Notes: generated by a model not told the origin, from the letters alone. A DNA stretch of 64,000 bases from Massilia eurypsychrophila (GCF_002760655.1 NZ_PDOC01000007.1:62001-126000); one strand, 5' to 3'; shown: positions 1-9,520, counted from the stretch's first letter. Numbers and translations: made by a program.

Positions 1-669
1 GTGCACGAAGTCGCGCAGCACGCGCTGCGCCAGGTTCAGGTCCTGGTACAGCAGGCTGGTGGCGGGGCGGTTGCGGGCGCCGTGGACGATCGCCGCCCAC
101 GTCTTGCGCAGGTAGTCGACGTCGGCCGCCAGGTCGGTGTCGGACGCTTCCTCGGCCATCGTGCGCACGATGTAGCCGCCTTTTTCGTCGGCCGGCAGCA
201 GGCTTTGCAGCCGGCTGCGCAGCAGGTCGCGGTCCGATTCCTTTTCGATTTTCTGCGAGATGCCGATATGGCTGTCCTGCGGCAGGTACACCAGCATGCG
301 CCCGGCGATCGAGATCTGCGTCGACAGGCGCGCGCCCTTGGTGCCGATCGGGTCCTTGATGACCTGCACCGTCAGCACCTGGCCGTCGAACAGGATTTTT
401 TCGATCGCGGTCGGCGCCACCGCCGGGCCGTCGTGGGTGCGCGCTTCCCAGATGTCGGCCACGTGCAGGAAGGCGGCGCGCTCGAGGCCAATGTCGATGA
501 AGGCGGACTGCATCCCCGGCAGCACGCGCACCACTTTGCCGAGGTAGACGTTGCCGGCCAGGCCGCGCGTGAGGGTGCGTTCGATGTGCAGTTCCTGCAC
601 GGCGCCTTGCAGGATCAGCGCGACCCGCGTCTCCTGCGGTGTGATGTTGATGAGGATGTCTTCGTTCAT
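1..669 (-). CDS. rng: Ribonuclease G, N-terminal part (cut by window edge)
   Basis: RNase G/E-family endoribonuclease that matures the 5' end of 16S rRNA and takes part in mRNA turnover in the cytoplasm. The first 223 codons are visible; the C-terminal end lies beyond the left edge. The protein starts MNEDILINITPQETRVAL, the usual RNase G opening, and continues into the S1-like region (GNVYLGKVVRVLPGMQSAF, then a conserved DIGLERAAFLHVAD stretch). The ATG at 667-669 is the only sensible start. The maf gene lies directly upstream in the same direction (82 bp gap), the usual maf-rng order of Beta- and Gammaproteobacteria. Identification is from the recognised N-terminus; the catalytic DxxD region is not in view. 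Confidence 0.93.
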   Translation of the reverse strand, partial: MNEDILINITPQETRVALILQGAVQELHIERTLTRGLAGNVYLGKVVRVLPGMQSAFIDIGLERAAFLHVADIWEARTHDGPAVAPTAIEKILFDGQVLTVQVIKDPIGTKGARLSTQISIAGRMLVYLPQDSHIGISQKIEKESDRDLLRSRLQSLLPADEKGGYIVRTMAEEASDTDLAADVDYLRKTWAAIVHGARNRPATSLLYQDLNLAQRVLRDFVH

Positions 670-751
670 AGCTGCGATGATACACGCGCAGGCCCGCGGC
701 GTGGGGCTGAACAGGACAGCATGCGGGCTATGCGGCCCGCATGAAGCCGCA

Positions 752-1372
752 CTACGCGAGCGGCACGCCGGCCTGGCGCAGCAGGCGCGCCGTTTCGTAC
801 AGCGGCAGGCCCATGATGCCGGAGTGGCTGCCTTCGATATGCTCGATGAACAGCGCGGCGATGCCCTGGATGCCGTAGCCGCCGGCCTTGTCGTACGGTT
901 CGGCGCTGGTGCAGTAGGCCTTGATGGTGGCCGCGCTGAGGGTGGCGAAGCGCACGTCGGACACCTGCGTGATCTGCTCGGCCATGTTGGTGTGGTGGAC
1001 CGCGACGGAAGTGAGGACCTGGTGGGTGCGGCCGGACAGGCGCTCTAGCATGCGCGCCGCTTCGTCCGGATTGGCTGGCTTGCCGAGGATCCCGCCGTCG
1101 ATGGTGACGGTGGTGTCGGCCGCCAGCACCGGGCGCGCCGGCATGCGGCGCCACAGCACGATGTTCCAGGCGAAGGCGGCTTTTTCGTTGGCGACGCGGG
1201 CGACGTAGTCGGCCGGCGCTTCGCCCGGATTGACCGATTCGGACACGTCCGGGCCGCGCGCGCTTTCGTTGCGAAGCATGAGTAATTCGAATTCGACGCC
1301 GATCTGGCGCAATAATTCTCGACGGCGGGGGCTCTTGGAGGCCAGGTAGATTTTTCGGTCGATCGGTTTCAT
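752..1372 (-). CDS. maf: Maf-family nucleotide pyrophosphatase
   Basis: Maf/YhdE-type nucleoside triphosphate pyrophosphatase (206 aa), a housecleaning enzyme that hydrolyses dTTP/UTP or modified nucleotides. The N-terminal motif LASKSPRRRELLRQIG is the family signature, and AADTTVTIDGGILGKP and YDKAGGYGIQGIAALFIEHI carry the other conserved acidic and glycine residues. The reading frame is open further upstream, but the ATG at 1372 (MKPIDRKIYLASKSPRR) gives the family-length protein and keeps it clear of rlmH, whose stop is at 1393. It sits between rlmH and rng, all co-directional. Confidence 0.93.
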   Translation of the reverse strand: MKPIDRKIYLASKSPRRRELLRQIGVEFELLMLRNESARGPDVSESVNPGEAPADYVARVANEKAAFAWNIVLWRRMPARPVLAADTTVTIDGGILGKPANPDEAARMLERLSGRTHQVLTSVAVHHTNMAEQITQVSDVRFATLSAATIKAYCTSAEPYDKAGGYGIQGIAALFIEHIEGSHSGIMGLPLYETARLLRQAGVPLA

Positions 1373-1392
1373 CAGCGGCGTTATCGGATTGG

Positions 1393-1863
1393 TCAGACGC
1401 GGTGATAGGGGTGGTTCTGCGTGATCGACCACGCCCTATACAACTGCTCCGCCAGCATAACACGCACCATGCCGTGCGGGAGGGTCATGCTGGAGATCCT
1501 GATGAGGCCTTCGGCCTTCGCTTTCAGTTCAGGATCGAGGCCGTCGGCGCCGCCGATCAGGAAGGCGGTGTCGCGGCCTTCCTGCTGCCAGGCCATCAGC
1601 TGCTGCGACAGGCCGACGCTGGTAAGATCCTTGCCGCGTTCATCGAGGGCGATGATGCGCACGTTCTTCGGCAGCACCGCTTCGATGCGGTCGCGCTCGA
1701 GCGCCATCGCGGTGGCGGCGGTCTTGCTGCCGGAACGCTCGACCGGCTTGACTTCCTTGAGCACGATGCGCAGCTCGGGCGGCATGCGCTTCGTGTATTC
1801 GGTGAAGCCGGTCTCGATCCAGGCCGGCATCTTGTGGCCGACCGCAGCGATGATGAGCTGCAT
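1393..1863 (-). CDS. rlmH: 23S rRNA (pseudouridine-1915-N3)-methyltransferase RlmH
   Basis: SPOUT-class methyltransferase of 156 aa, the normal length for RlmH, which methylates pseudouridine 1915 in helix 69 of 23S rRNA. Seen: [19 protein letters not shown] at the N-terminus, the SAM-binding FLIGGADGL loop, and the C-terminal [20 protein letters not shown] with the trefoil-knot residues, ending [10 protein letters not shown]. It lies 12 bp downstream of rsfS. The rsfS-rlmH pair, both acting on the large ribosomal subunit, is a common bacterial arrangement. Confidence 0.96.
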   Translation of the reverse strand: MQLIIAAVGHKMPAWIETGFTEYTKRMPPELRIVLKEVKPVERSGSKTAATAMALERDRIEAVLPKNVRIIALDERGKDLTSVGLSQQLMAWQQEGRDTAFLIGGADGLDPELKAKAEGLIRISSMTLPHGMVRVMLAEQLYRAWSITQNHPYHRV

Positions 1864-1875
1864 GCGACGCGGCCC

Positions 1876-2586
1876 TTACTCGGCGGCGGCTTTTTTGGCG
1901 ACGCGCTTGATGACCTTCTTTTCCGGCACCGCGTCGGCGGCCGGCTTGGCCACCTTGACGGCGGCGACGCGCTTGGCTGGCTGCGCCTTGAGCGCCTTGA
2001 CGGCTGCCACTTCGGTCTTGGTCGGCGCGATCTTGACGACCTTGCCGACCGCCTTGGTGGCCTTTTTCGCCGCCGGCTTCTTGGCCGCGGTGGTGGCGGT
2101 CTTGGCGGCCGCTTTCTTGGCCGCTGGCTTGCGCTCGTTGACCGGCTTGACTTCCGGCGCTGCCTGGGTCGACGCCAGGTGCTTCGAGCGTGGCTTGGCG
2201 GCCGCTTCCTTGACGTCTGCCGCTTCGGTGGTGCCCTTGCGCTTGGCGGCGCCGAGCTTGACCGGCTTGTCGCCCCAGATTTCTTCGAGGCGGTAGTACT
2301 GGCGAATCGCCGGCTGCATGATGTGGACGATCATGTCGCCGAGGTCGACCAGCACCCATTCGCCGGTGTCTTCGCCTTCGATGCCGATGACGTCGCCGCC
2401 GGCGTCCTTGACCTTGTCGCGGACCGAGGCGGCCAGCGCCTTGGTCTGGCGGTTCGAGGTGCCCGAGACGACCGCGATACGGTCGAACAGGCTGGTGAGG
2501 TGGACCGTGTCGAACACGGTGATGTCCTGGCCCTTGACGTCCTCGAGTGCGTCAATGACGAGGGTTTGCAGTTTTTTGATATCCAT
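1876..2586 (-). CDS. rsfS: Ribosomal silencing factor RsfS with long Lys/Ala-rich tail
   Basis: RsfS binds uL14 on the 50S subunit and blocks subunit joining when nutrients are short. Residues 1 to about 110 are the complete RsfS domain ([19 protein letters not shown], then DTGEWVLVDLGDMIVHIM and a YYRLEEIWGD end). The usual protein is about 105-130 aa; this one has 236, because a roughly 120-residue low-complexity tail of AAKK/KKAA repeats follows, resembling histone-H1-type basic tails. The start ATG (2584-2586) shares its A with the TAA stop of nadD (TAATG), so translation is probably coupled. The tail's role is unknown; binding of rRNA or other nucleic acid is a guess. Confidence 0.93.
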   Translation of the reverse strand: MDIKKLQTLVIDALEDVKGQDITVFDTVHLTSLFDRIAVVSGTSNRQTKALAASVRDKVKDAGGDVIGIEGEDTGEWVLVDLGDMIVHIMQPAIRQYYRLEEIWGDKPVKLGAAKRKGTTEAADVKEAAAKPRSKHLASTQAAPEVKPVNERKPAAKKAAAKTATTAAKKPAAKKATKAVGKVVKIAPTKTEVAAVKALKAQPAKRVAAVKVAKPAADAVPEKKVIKRVAKKAAAE

Positions 2587-3236
2587 TAGATTTTGTATAA
2601 ATTATGTTGTTGAATGTAGTCTAGCACTACCTCGGGGATAAGCGAGTTTGCCTGTTCCCCCCGTTGTAATGCAGCACGAATCTGGGTGGCTGAGATGTCC
2701 ACGGCCAGCGTCTCGGCCAGGAATATCCTGCCGGACGGTGTAGTACGAAGCTGTTCCAGGCTCCCCTGGCGTGTTTCAATTTCTCGTGCCACGGCGCTCG
2801 GCAAAGCCGCTGCGTCGAGCGCATATCCGGGCCGCGCGGCGACGCCGATGTGGGCGTAGTCGAACAGCGATTTCCAGTCGCGCCAGCTGTCCAACTGCTG
2901 CAGCTGGTCGGCGCCAATGAGGAACACGATCGACGCGTCGGGTCCGAGTTCGGCGCGCACCTCGCGCAGCGTGTCGACGGTGTAGGTCGGCGCGCCGCGC
3001 GCGATTTCGCGGCGGTCGATGGTGACAGTGACCGCCGCTGCGCGAAACGCCAGTTCGATCATCGCCACGCGCTCGTCGGCGCTGGCGTTGAGCGCGTTCT
3101 TCTGCCATGGGTTACCGGCGGGGACGATGCGCAGCTGGTCGGGCCGGAGCAGTTGTGCGAACAGTGCGGCCAGCGCCACATGAGCATGATGGACCGGGTC
3201 GAAACTGCCTCCCAGCAGTGCGACGCATGTCGTCAC
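2586..3236 (-). CDS. nadD: Nicotinate-nucleotide adenylyltransferase
   Basis: NadD (216 aa) makes deamido-NAD from nicotinate mononucleotide and ATP. The nucleotidyltransferase motif [17 protein letters not shown] is at the N-terminus, and the C-terminal [11 protein letters not shown] is the ISxTxxR-type nucleotide-binding motif. The start is GTG (3234-3236), overlapping the hemF stop as GTGA, so it is probably translationally coupled to hemF. It also overlaps rsfS by one base. The hemF-nadD-rsfS-rlmH string is a tight cluster. Confidence 0.95.
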   Translation of the reverse strand: MTTCVALLGGSFDPVHHAHVALAALFAQLLRPDQLRIVPAGNPWQKNALNASADERVAMIELAFRAAAVTVTIDRREIARGAPTYTVDTLREVRAELGPDASIVFLIGADQLQQLDSWRDWKSLFDYAHIGVAARPGYALDAAALPSAVAREIETRQGSLEQLRTTPSGRIFLAETLAVDISATQIRAALQRGEQANSLIPEVVLDYIQQHNLYKI

Positions 3237-4144
3237 GTCTGGAGCCAGTCTTTATGGACCAGGAAGTCGGTGGCCAGCGCCGCTTCCGGCGTGCCCGGTT
3301 CCGGATGCCAGTCGTAGCGCCATTTGACGATCGGCGGCATCGACATCAGGATCGCCTCGGTGCGTCCGCCCGACTGCAGGCCGAACAGCGTGCCGCGGTC
3401 CCACACCAGGTTGAACTCGACGTAGCGCCCGCGCCGGTACGCCTGGAAGTCGCGTTCGCGCTCGCCGTACGGCATGCCGATGCGGCGCTCGAGGATCGGC
3501 AGGTAGGCCGCCAGGAAGCTGTCGCCGACGCTTTGCGTCAACGCAAAGGCGTCGTCGAACGGCACTTCGTTGAAGTCGTCGAAGAAGATGCCGCCGACGC
3601 CGCGCGGCTCCTGGCGGTGCTTCAGGTAGAAGTACTTGTCGCACCAGGCCTTGAACAGCGGGTGCAGCGTGTCGCCGTAAGGGGCGAGCGCGTCGTGGCA
3701 CGACTGGTGGAAGTGGCGCGCGTCGTCGGCGAAGCCGTAGTAGGGCGTCAGGTCCATGCCGCCGCCGAACCACCAGACCGGGTCCTGGCCAACGGCGGTC
3801 GCTTCGAAAAAGCGCACGTTCATGTGGACGGTGGGGGCGTACGGGTTGCGCGGATGGAGCACCAGCGAGACGCCCATCGCTTCCCACGCGCGGCCGGCCA
3901 GTTCGGGCCGCGCGGCCGCTGCCGACGGCGGCAGGCTGGCGCCGGTGACGTGCGAAAAATTGACGCCGCCGCGTTCGAACACGTTGCCTTCCTCGACCAG
4001 GCGCGAGATGCCGCCGCCGCCTTCGGGCCGCTGCCACGCGTCGCGCGCGAACGGCTTGCCGTCGACCGCTTCGAGGGCCGTGACGATTCGTTCTTGCAGC
4101 TCGAGCAGCCAGGCCTTGACGGCGTGAGGGGTGGGCGATGACAT
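3233..4144 (-). CDS. hemF: Oxygen-dependent coproporphyrinogen-III oxidase
   Basis: HemF (303 aa) decarboxylates coproporphyrinogen III to protoporphyrinogen IX in haem synthesis and needs O2. Family sequences visible: [23 protein letters not shown] (reported here in pieces: [16 protein letters not shown]-like, VNFSHV), [30 protein letters not shown] and [20 protein letters not shown]. The length matches the family. The ATG at 4142-4144 is the start; a repeat-bearing gap of 184 bp separates it from purD upstream, so the hemF-nadD-rsfS-rlmH-maf-rng series may have its promoter there. Confidence 0.96.
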   Translation of the reverse strand: MSSPTPHAVKAWLLELQERIVTALEAVDGKPFARDAWQRPEGGGGISRLVEEGNVFERGGVNFSHVTGASLPPSAAAARPELAGRAWEAMGVSLVLHPRNPYAPTVHMNVRFFEATAVGQDPVWWFGGGMDLTPYYGFADDARHFHQSCHDALAPYGDTLHPLFKAWCDKYFYLKHRQEPRGVGGIFFDDFNEVPFDDAFALTQSVGDSFLAAYLPILERRIGMPYGERERDFQAYRRGRYVEFNLVWDRGTLFGLQSGGRTEAILMSMPPIVKWRYDWHPEPGTPEAALATDFLVHKDWLQT

Positions 4145-4213
4145 CAGGAGAGGTTCGGGGAATAAAAAAGTGAGGACGAATTGTACACTGGGCGGGGGTT
4201 TTATGATATAGCG

Positions 4214-4319
4214 CTGGGGTCAGGTCTGACATTCGGACATTTCAAAGACGAAATGTCCGAATGTCAGACCTGACCCCAGCTTTGATCGTTCAATGTCCGA
4301 ATGTCAGACCTGACCCCAG
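4214..4319. repeat. 29-bp perfect inverted repeat plus a third copy (GGTCAGGTCTGACATTCGG family)
   Basis: Positions 4214-4242 and 4251-4279 are perfect reverse complements (29-bp arms, 8-bp loop). A third copy in the same orientation as the second occupies 4292-4319. The arms read CTGGGGTCAGGTCTGACATT... and would form a very stable hairpin in RNA from either strand. The block fills the gap between purD and hemF. A degraded relative is at 13629-13652. It looks like a REP/BIME-type or miniature-element-derived repeat; no transposase is present here. Confidence 0.9.
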
Positions 4320-4328
4320 TTTTGATGT

Positions 4329-5597
4329 CTAGTGCTTCAGGCCGCGCCAGCCGATGTCGCGGCGGAACTGGGCGCCGGCGAAGCGGATCTGGTCGACCGT
4401 TTCGTAGGCCCGCTTCTGCGCCATCTTGACGCTGTCGCCCAGGCCGACCACGCACAGCACGCGCCCGCCGTTGGTGCGCAAGGCGCCGTCCGCTATCGTG
4501 GTGCCGGCATGGAAGGTGACGCATTCGGCCGTCTCGGCCGGGATGCCTTCGATGACGTCGCCCTTGCGCGGATCGTCCGGATAGCCGGCCGCCGCCATCA
4601 CCACGCCAACCGCGGTGCGGCGGTCCCACTCCAGTTCCACCGTGTCGAGCGTGCCGTTGACGGCGTGCTCCATCACGCCTACCAGGTCGCTCTTGAGGCG
4701 CGCCATGATCGGCTGCGTTTCAGGGTCGCCCATGCGGCAGTTGAATTCGAGCGTCTTCGGATTGCCCTGGGCGTCGATCATCAGGCCGGCGTACAGGAAG
4801 CCAGTGAAGGTGATGCCGTCCTTGGCCATGCCGGTAATGGTCGGGTTGATCACCTCGCGCATCACGCGCGCGTGCATCGCCGGGGTGACGATCGGGGCCG
4901 GCGAATAGGCGCCCATGCCGCCCGTGTTCGGACCTTCGTCGTGGTCCTTCAGGCGCTTGTGGTCCTGGCTGGTAGCCAGCGGCAGCACGTTCTTCCCGTC
5001 GCACATGACGATGAAGCTCGCTTCTTCGCCAGCCAGGAACTCCTCGACGACGACGCGCGCGCCGGCGTCGCCGAAGCGGTTATCGAGCAGCATCAGGTCG
5101 ACGGCGTCGTGCGCTTCGGCCAGCGTCATCGCCACCACCACGCCTTTGCCGGCAGCCAGGCCGTCGGCCTTGACGACGATCGGCGCGCCTTGTTCGTCGA
5201 TGTAGGCGTGCGCGTCGCACGCTTCGGAGAAGGTGCGGTAGGCGGCGGTCGGGATGCCGTGGCGCTGCATGAACGACTTGGCGAAATCCTTCGAGCTTTC
5301 CAGCTGCGCCGCTTCCTTGGTGGGGCCGAAGATCTTCAGGCCGCGCGCGCGAAACAGGTTGACGATGCCGGCCGCCAGCGGCGTCTCGGGACCGACCACC
5401 GTCAGCGCGATGTTTTCACTTTGGACGAAATCGGCCAGCTGCGCCGGATCGCTGATGTCGACGTTGACGAGCCGGCCGTCGCGCGCGGTGCCGCCATTGC
5501 CAGGGGCGACGTACACCACTTGTATGCGCTCGGATTGGGCGAGTTTCCAGGCCAGTGCGTGTTCGCGGCCACCAGAGCCGACTACCAGGATTTTCAT
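4329..5597 (-). CDS. purD: Phosphoribosylamine-glycine ligase
   Basis: PurD (422 aa, normal length) is the ATP-grasp enzyme joining phosphoribosylamine and glycine in purine synthesis. Seen: [19 protein letters not shown] at the start, the [21 protein letters not shown]-grasp loop, [12 protein letters not shown], and [10 protein letters not shown]...[13 protein letters not shown]. The open frame runs further upstream but ATG 5595-5597 is certain from the motif. It overlaps the yebC stop by 4 bp (ATGA), so the two are translationally coupled. Confidence 0.97.
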   Translation of the reverse strand: MKILVVGSGGREHALAWKLAQSERIQVVYVAPGNGGTARDGRLVNVDISDPAQLADFVQSENIALTVVGPETPLAAGIVNLFRARGLKIFGPTKEAAQLESSKDFAKSFMQRHGIPTAAYRTFSEACDAHAYIDEQGAPIVVKADGLAAGKGVVVAMTLAEAHDAVDLMLLDNRFGDAGARVVVEEFLAGEEASFIVMCDGKNVLPLATSQDHKRLKDHDEGPNTGGMGAYSPAPIVTPAMHARVMREVINPTITGMAKDGITFTGFLYAGLMIDAQGNPKTLEFNCRMGDPETQPIMARLKSDLVGVMEHAVNGTLDTVELEWDRRTAVGVVMAAAGYPDDPRKGDVIEGIPAETAECVTFHAGTTIADGALRTNGGRVLCVVGLGDSVKMAQKRAYETVDQIRFAGAQFRRDIGWRGLKH

Positions 5598-6325
5598 GCT
5601 TGTTCTTCGATCAGGGCGTTGGTATAGACTTCCTGGACGTCGTCGAGGTTTTCGAGCGCGTCGAGGATCTTCTGCATCTTGATGGCGTCTTCGCCCGTCA
5701 TGACGGTTTCGGCATCGGGCTTCATGATGATCTCGGCCACTTCGGCCTTGAAGCCGGCCTTTTCCAGCGCCTCTTTCACGGCCGGGAAGGCGAACGGATC
5801 GCACAGCACTTCGAAGCCGCCTTCTTCATCTTGCACCACGTCGTCGGCGCCGGCTTCGAGCGCCGCTTCCATCAGCTTGTCTTCGTCGACGCCGGGGGCG
5901 AACAGCAACTGGCCCAGATGCTTGAACATGAACGCGACCGAGCCTTCGTTGCCCATGTTGCCGCCGTGCTTGTTGAAGGCGTGGCGCACTTCGGCCACGG
6001 TGCGCACGCGGTTGTCGGTCATGCAGTCGACGATGATGGCGGCGCCGCCGATGCCGTAGCCTTCGTAGCGCACTTCTTCATAGTTGACGCCTTCGAGGCC
6101 GCCGGAGCCGCGCAGGATCGCACGCGTCACGTTTTCCTTCGGCATGTTGGCGTCGGCCGCCTTGTCGACCGCCAGGCGCAGGCGCGGGTTGGTCGCGATG
6201 TCGGGACCGCCCATGCGGGCGCCGACCGTGATTTCCTTGATCAGGCGGGTCCAGACTTTGCCGCGCTTGGCATCGGTAGCGGCCTTTTTATGCTTGATGT
6301 TGGCCCATTTGCTGTGTCCAGCCAT
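5594..6325 (-). CDS. yebC: YebC/PmpR-family protein
   Basis: YebC/TACO1 family protein of 243 aa, typical length. The start [19 protein letters not shown] is diagnostic, followed by PKENVTRAI and the [22 protein letters not shown] region ([20 protein letters not shown]). Members were first described as transcription regulators; more recent work on the family points to a role in translation of difficult (for example polyproline) sequences. Which applies here cannot be read from sequence. It is the first gene of a yebC-purD pair. Confidence 0.95.
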   Translation of the reverse strand: MAGHSKWANIKHKKAATDAKRGKVWTRLIKEITVGARMGGPDIATNPRLRLAVDKAADANMPKENVTRAILRGSGGLEGVNYEEVRYEGYGIGGAAIIVDCMTDNRVRTVAEVRHAFNKHGGNMGNEGSVAFMFKHLGQLLFAPGVDEDKLMEAALEAGADDVVQDEEGGFEVLCDPFAFPAVKEALEKAGFKAEVAEIIMKPDAETVMTGEDAIKMQKILDALENLDDVQEVYTNALIEEQA

Positions 6326-6401
6326 GTCGAATGTTCCTTAGACGGTGTGCGAGTTTGGCCAACATTTTAACATAGGGGCATGCAGGCAACCTGCGCAAAC
6401 C

Positions 6402-6429
6402 GGGGTCCGGCCCCTCGGGGTCAGACCCC
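6402..6429. repeat. Two GGGGTC-N-GACCCC-type 13-mers
   Basis: Two short palindromes lie 2 bp apart: 6402-6414 (GGGGTCCGGCCCC) and 6417-6429 (GGGGTCAGACCCC). They occupy the gap between the divergent yebC and EamA-transporter genes. The same 13-mer type recurs four times at 8783-8883, so this is a dispersed repeat family. Confidence 0.8.
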
Positions 6430-6481
6430 AAACCCGGAGGCTGCGCCAGCCGAGAATGGCGAATCGATCTACAATTGCCTG

Positions 6482-7402
6482 ATGAGCAAAATCGCAGCGG
6501 CAGAGCCGCATCACGCCATCGCCCGGCCGGCCTTCATCGCCGGGCTGTCGATCGCCATCGCCGGCGCGGTGCTGTTTTCCACCAAGGCGATCGTCGCCAA
6601 GCTGCTGTACCGCTATCAGCTCGACGCGGTCACCGTGATCGCCTTTCGCATGCTGTTTTCGCTGCCCGTGTTCGCCGCCGTCGCCTTCTGGCAGATGCGC
6701 ACCGAGGCGCCGCTGTCGGCGGCCGACCGCTGGCGCCTGGTGGGCCTGGGCCTGATCGGCTACTACGTGTCGAGCTTCCTCGATTTCCTCGGGCTGCAGT
6801 ACATCACGGTCGGCCTCGAGCGCCTGATCCTGTTCCTGACGCCCACGTTCGTGTTGCTCATTACCGCGCTGTTCCTCAAGCGCCACATCGGCCGCTGGGA
6901 GTGGATGGCGCTGGCGCTGTCGTACTGCGGCATCGTGCTGGTGTTCGTGCACGACCTCGGCGAAGGCCAGGGCGACACCGCCACCGGCTCGCTGCTGGTG
7001 CTCGGCTCGGCCGTCTGCTACGCGATCTACCTGCTCGGCTCGGGCGAACTGGTGCGGCGGATCGGATCGCTGCGGCTGGTGTCGTACGCGATGTGCGTCT
7101 CCAGCGTGGCCTGCATCGCCCAGTTCTTCGTGCTGCGCCCGGCCGCGCTGCTGATCCAGCCGGTCGAGGTGTATGGCCTGTCGCTGGTGAACGGAGTATT
7201 CTGTACGATCTTGCCAGTGTTCATGACGATGGCGGCGGTGCAGCGCATCGGCGCGGCCACGGCGTCGCAGGCCGGCATGGTCGGCCCGGTGTCGACGCTG
7301 TTTCTCGGCGCCTGGATCCTGGGCGAACCGATCACCGCGGTCCAGCTGGGCGGCACCGGCCTCGTGTTTGCCGGCATTTACCTGCTTTCGAAGAAAAAAT
7401 AG
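6482..7402 (+). CDS. EamA/DMT-family membrane transporter
   Basis: Inner-membrane protein of 306 aa with about ten hydrophobic segments and two EamA repeats, the drug/metabolite transporter fold. Seen: [19 protein letters not shown] in repeat 1 and [19 protein letters not shown] in repeat 2 (the GE-P motif typical of EamA proteins). The ATG at 6482 was chosen because the hydrophobic segment then begins around residue 18; no strong ribosome site is visible. It is followed after 8 bp by mgsA and then qor, so the three are probably one operon. Substrate unknown. Confidence 0.85.
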   Translation: MSKIAAAEPHHAIARPAFIAGLSIAIAGAVLFSTKAIVAKLLYRYQLDAVTVIAFRMLFSLPVFAAVAFWQMRTEAPLSAADRWRLVGLGLIGYYVSSFLDFLGLQYITVGLERLILFLTPTFVLLITALFLKRHIGRWEWMALALSYCGIVLVFVHDLGEGQGDTATGSLLVLGSAVCYAIYLLGSGELVRRIGSLRLVSYAMCVSSVACIAQFFVLRPAALLIQPVEVYGLSLVNGVFCTILPVFMTMAAVQRIGAATASQAGMVGPVSTLFLGAWILGEPITAVQLGGTGLVFAGIYLLSKKK

Positions 7403-7410
7403 AGATCACG

Positions 7411-7797
7411 ATGAAACCAAGAATCGCCCTGATCGCGCATGACAAGAAGAAGGACGAGATGGTCATGCTGGCCGCCGAGTATCTCGATTTCCTGCGCGGC
7501 TGCACGCTGGTGGCGACCGGCACCACCGGCGCGCGCCTGGCCAACGAACTGGGGCTGACTGTCGAGCGCAAGCACTCCGGCCCGTTCGGCGGCGACCTGC
7601 AGATCGGCGCCGCGCTGGTCGAGGGCCAGATCGATGCCGTCATCTTTCTGCGCGACCCGATGACGCCGCAGCCGCACGAGCCCGACATCAACGCGCTGGT
7701 GCGCGCCTGCGACGTCCACAACGTGGCGTGCGCCACCAACATCTCGACCGCGCAGCTGGTGCTGACGCAACTGAAGCTCGTTTCACAAAATCAATAA
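7411..7797 (+). CDS. mgsA: Methylglyoxal synthase
   Basis: MgsA (128 aa) turns dihydroxyacetone phosphate into methylglyoxal, bypassing lower glycolysis when phosphate is short. Conserved sequence: [34 protein letters not shown] with the catalytic aspartate, and [18 protein letters not shown]. The start ATG 7411 follows the EamA stop by 8 bp. The following qor-type enzyme may help handle reactive carbonyls or quinones, but that link is inference from position only. Confidence 0.96.
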   Translation: MKPRIALIAHDKKKDEMVMLAAEYLDFLRGCTLVATGTTGARLANELGLTVERKHSGPFGGDLQIGAALVEGQIDAVIFLRDPMTPQPHEPDINALVRACDVHNVACATNISTAQLVLTQLKLVSQNQ

Positions 7798-7808
7798 CGG
7801 AGAAAACC

Positions 7809-8783
7809 ATGGTCAAAGCAATTCGCATGAGCCGCACCGGCGGTCCCGAGGTGCTGGAATACGTCGACGTCGAACTCGGCGCGCCGGGTGCGGGCGAGGC
7901 GCGGGTGCGGCACGAGGCGATCGGCGTCAATTTCATCGACGTGTATTTCCGCACCGGCCTGTATCCGCAGCCCTTGCCTGGCTGGCTGGGCAAGGAAGCG
8001 GCCGGCGTGGTCGAGGCGGTCGGCGACGGCGTGACCCATGTGAAAGTGGGCGACCGCGTGGCGTATGCCGGCGGCGCGCTGGGCGCATACTCGGAGGCGC
8101 GCAATATCGATGCGTCCGTGCTGCTGCGTTTGCCGGACGACATCGGCTTCGACACCGCCGCGGCGATGATGCTGCAGGGCCTGACGGTGCAGTACTTGTT
8201 CAACCGCACGCACAAGCTGAAGGCGGGCGACACGATCCTGTTCCATGCGGCGGCCGGCGGCGTCGGCTTGATTGCGTGCCAGTGGGCCCGGGCGATCGGC
8301 GTGAACCTGATCGGCACGGTCGGCTCTGAAGAGAAGGCGGCGCTGGCGAAGGCGGCCGGCGCGGCGCACGTGATCAACTACAACACCGAAAACTTCACCG
8401 AGCGCGTGCTGGAAATTACCGGCGGCAAGAAGGTGGGGGTGGTCTACGATTCGATCGGCAAGGATACGTTCATCGGCTCGCTCGACTGCCTGCAGCCGCT
8501 GGGGCTGATGGTCAGTTTCGGCAGCGCGTCGGGTCCGGTGCCGCCGTTTTCGCTCAACGAGCTGGCGTCGCGCGGCTCGCTGTTCGTGACGCGGCCGTCG
8601 CTGTTTGCGTACGCCGCCAAGCGCGAGGACCTGGAGGCGATGGCCGCCGATCTGTTCCAGATGGTATCGAGCGGCAAGGTCAAGATCGACATCAACCAGC
8701 GCTACAAGCTGGCCGACGCGGCGCAGGCGGCGATCGACCTGGAAGCGCGCAAGACGACGGGCTCGTCGATTCTGCTGCCGTAG
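7809..8783 (+). CDS. qor: NADPH:quinone oxidoreductase (zeta-crystallin type)
   Basis: Zinc-free medium-chain dehydrogenase/reductase of 324 aa, as for E. coli Qor. Seen: the substrate-domain start MVKAIRMSRTGGPEVLEY, the GVNFIDVYFRTGLYP segment, LGKEAAGVVEAVG, and the nucleotide-binding loop HAAAGGVGLIACQWAR. An AGGAGA-like site (CGGAGAAA) precedes ATG 7809. It is the third gene of the EamA-mgsA-qor set, with an 11-bp gap from mgsA. The stop codon TAG overlaps the first unit of the following repeat. Confidence 0.92.
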   Translation: MVKAIRMSRTGGPEVLEYVDVELGAPGAGEARVRHEAIGVNFIDVYFRTGLYPQPLPGWLGKEAAGVVEAVGDGVTHVKVGDRVAYAGGALGAYSEARNIDASVLLRLPDDIGFDTAAAMMLQGLTVQYLFNRTHKLKAGDTILFHAAAGGVGLIACQWARAIGVNLIGTVGSEEKAALAKAAGAAHVINYNTENFTERVLEITGGKKVGVVYDSIGKDTFIGSLDCLQPLGLMVSFGSASGPVPPFSLNELASRGSLFVTRPSLFAYAAKREDLEAMAADLFQMVSSGKVKIDINQRYKLADAAQAAIDLEARKTTGSSILLP

Positions 8784-8883
8784 GGGTCCGACCCCGGTTT
8801 TTCCGTTGGGGGTCTGACCCCGGTGTTCAGCCGCTAACTCAACCGGGGTCAGACCTATAAAAGAAGAACCGGGGTCTGACCCC
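8783..8883. repeat. Cluster of four GGGGTC-GACCCC palindromes
   Basis: Four related units fill the gap between the convergent qor and DUF4136 genes: GGGGTCCGACCCC at 8783-8795, GGGGTCTGACCCC around 8809-8821, a partial GGGGTCAGACCT around 8845-8856, and GGGGTCTGACCCC at 8871-8883. Each is a 13-bp palindrome around one central base. The position between two converging stop codons would suit a two-way terminator or a REP-like element. Confidence 0.85.
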
Positions 8884-8890
8884 TAGGCCG

Positions 8891-9520
8891 CTAGCCGTTC
8901 TGCTTGAGCTCGATGCGGCGGGCGCCGCCGTTCGGCCCAGGGAAGCCTTCGAACGCGCTTTGCACCAGCGCCGGCATCAGCGCCGGCGTCGACGCCTCGC
9001 TACTCTGGTTGCGCACCGTGACGTCGAACAGCCGGCGGCCGTCGTTGGCCGACTTGATCGCCACCTGCACTTCGCGCTGATACACGTGCCGCTCGACGAC
9101 CTCATATTGATGGAAGCTTCCAAACGGATCGTAGAACGGGTGGTGGAAGCTGCTGCCCCAACCGCGCCGGTAGAAGCGGCTCGCCAGGCCGAAACGCGGG
9201 CCCGGGTAGAAGAACGGGTCGACCGCCTGCACCACGCGCACCGGCACATCGGTCGTCATGAATCGCATCGACACCTTCAGCGCCGGCGCACCGCTCGCTT
9301 CGCGGAAACCAAGCCGGCCCAGCTGCGCGCGCACCAGGTTCTGGTAGCTGCGCAATTCGAGCGTGTCGTCCTGCGGCGCCGGCGCCTCGAACGCATAGCT
9401 CTTGTCGGGCAACTGCTGCGGCCACTCATGGAACGTGGTGACGTCGCTGCGGATACTGGTGGCGCAGCCGCCGAGCAGCAGCGTGAGCGCGGCGAGGACT
9501 GTCATTGCGATGCGTTTCAT
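8891..9520 (-). CDS. DUF4136 lipoprotein
   Basis: Predicted lipoprotein of 209 aa. The signal peptide MKRIAMTVLAALTLLLGGC ends in an LGGC lipobox, so the mature protein starts at Cys19 and is lipid-anchored, probably to the outer membrane. The body fits DUF4136: SDVTTFHEWP near the N-terminus, KSYAFEAP, and a C-terminal region beginning EVQVAIKSANDGRRLFDVTV. An aromatic, glycine- and proline-rich middle stretch (FFYPGPRFGLASRFYRRG) separates the halves. No function is known for the family. It is transcribed away from pepN. Confidence 0.85.
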   Translation of the reverse strand: MKRIAMTVLAALTLLLGGCATSIRSDVTTFHEWPQQLPDKSYAFEAPAPQDDTLELRSYQNLVRAQLGRLGFREASGAPALKVSMRFMTTDVPVRVVQAVDPFFYPGPRFGLASRFYRRGWGSSFHHPFYDPFGSFHQYEVVERHVYQREVQVAIKSANDGRRLFDVTVRNQSSEASTPALMPALVQSAFEGFPGPNGGARRIELKQNG

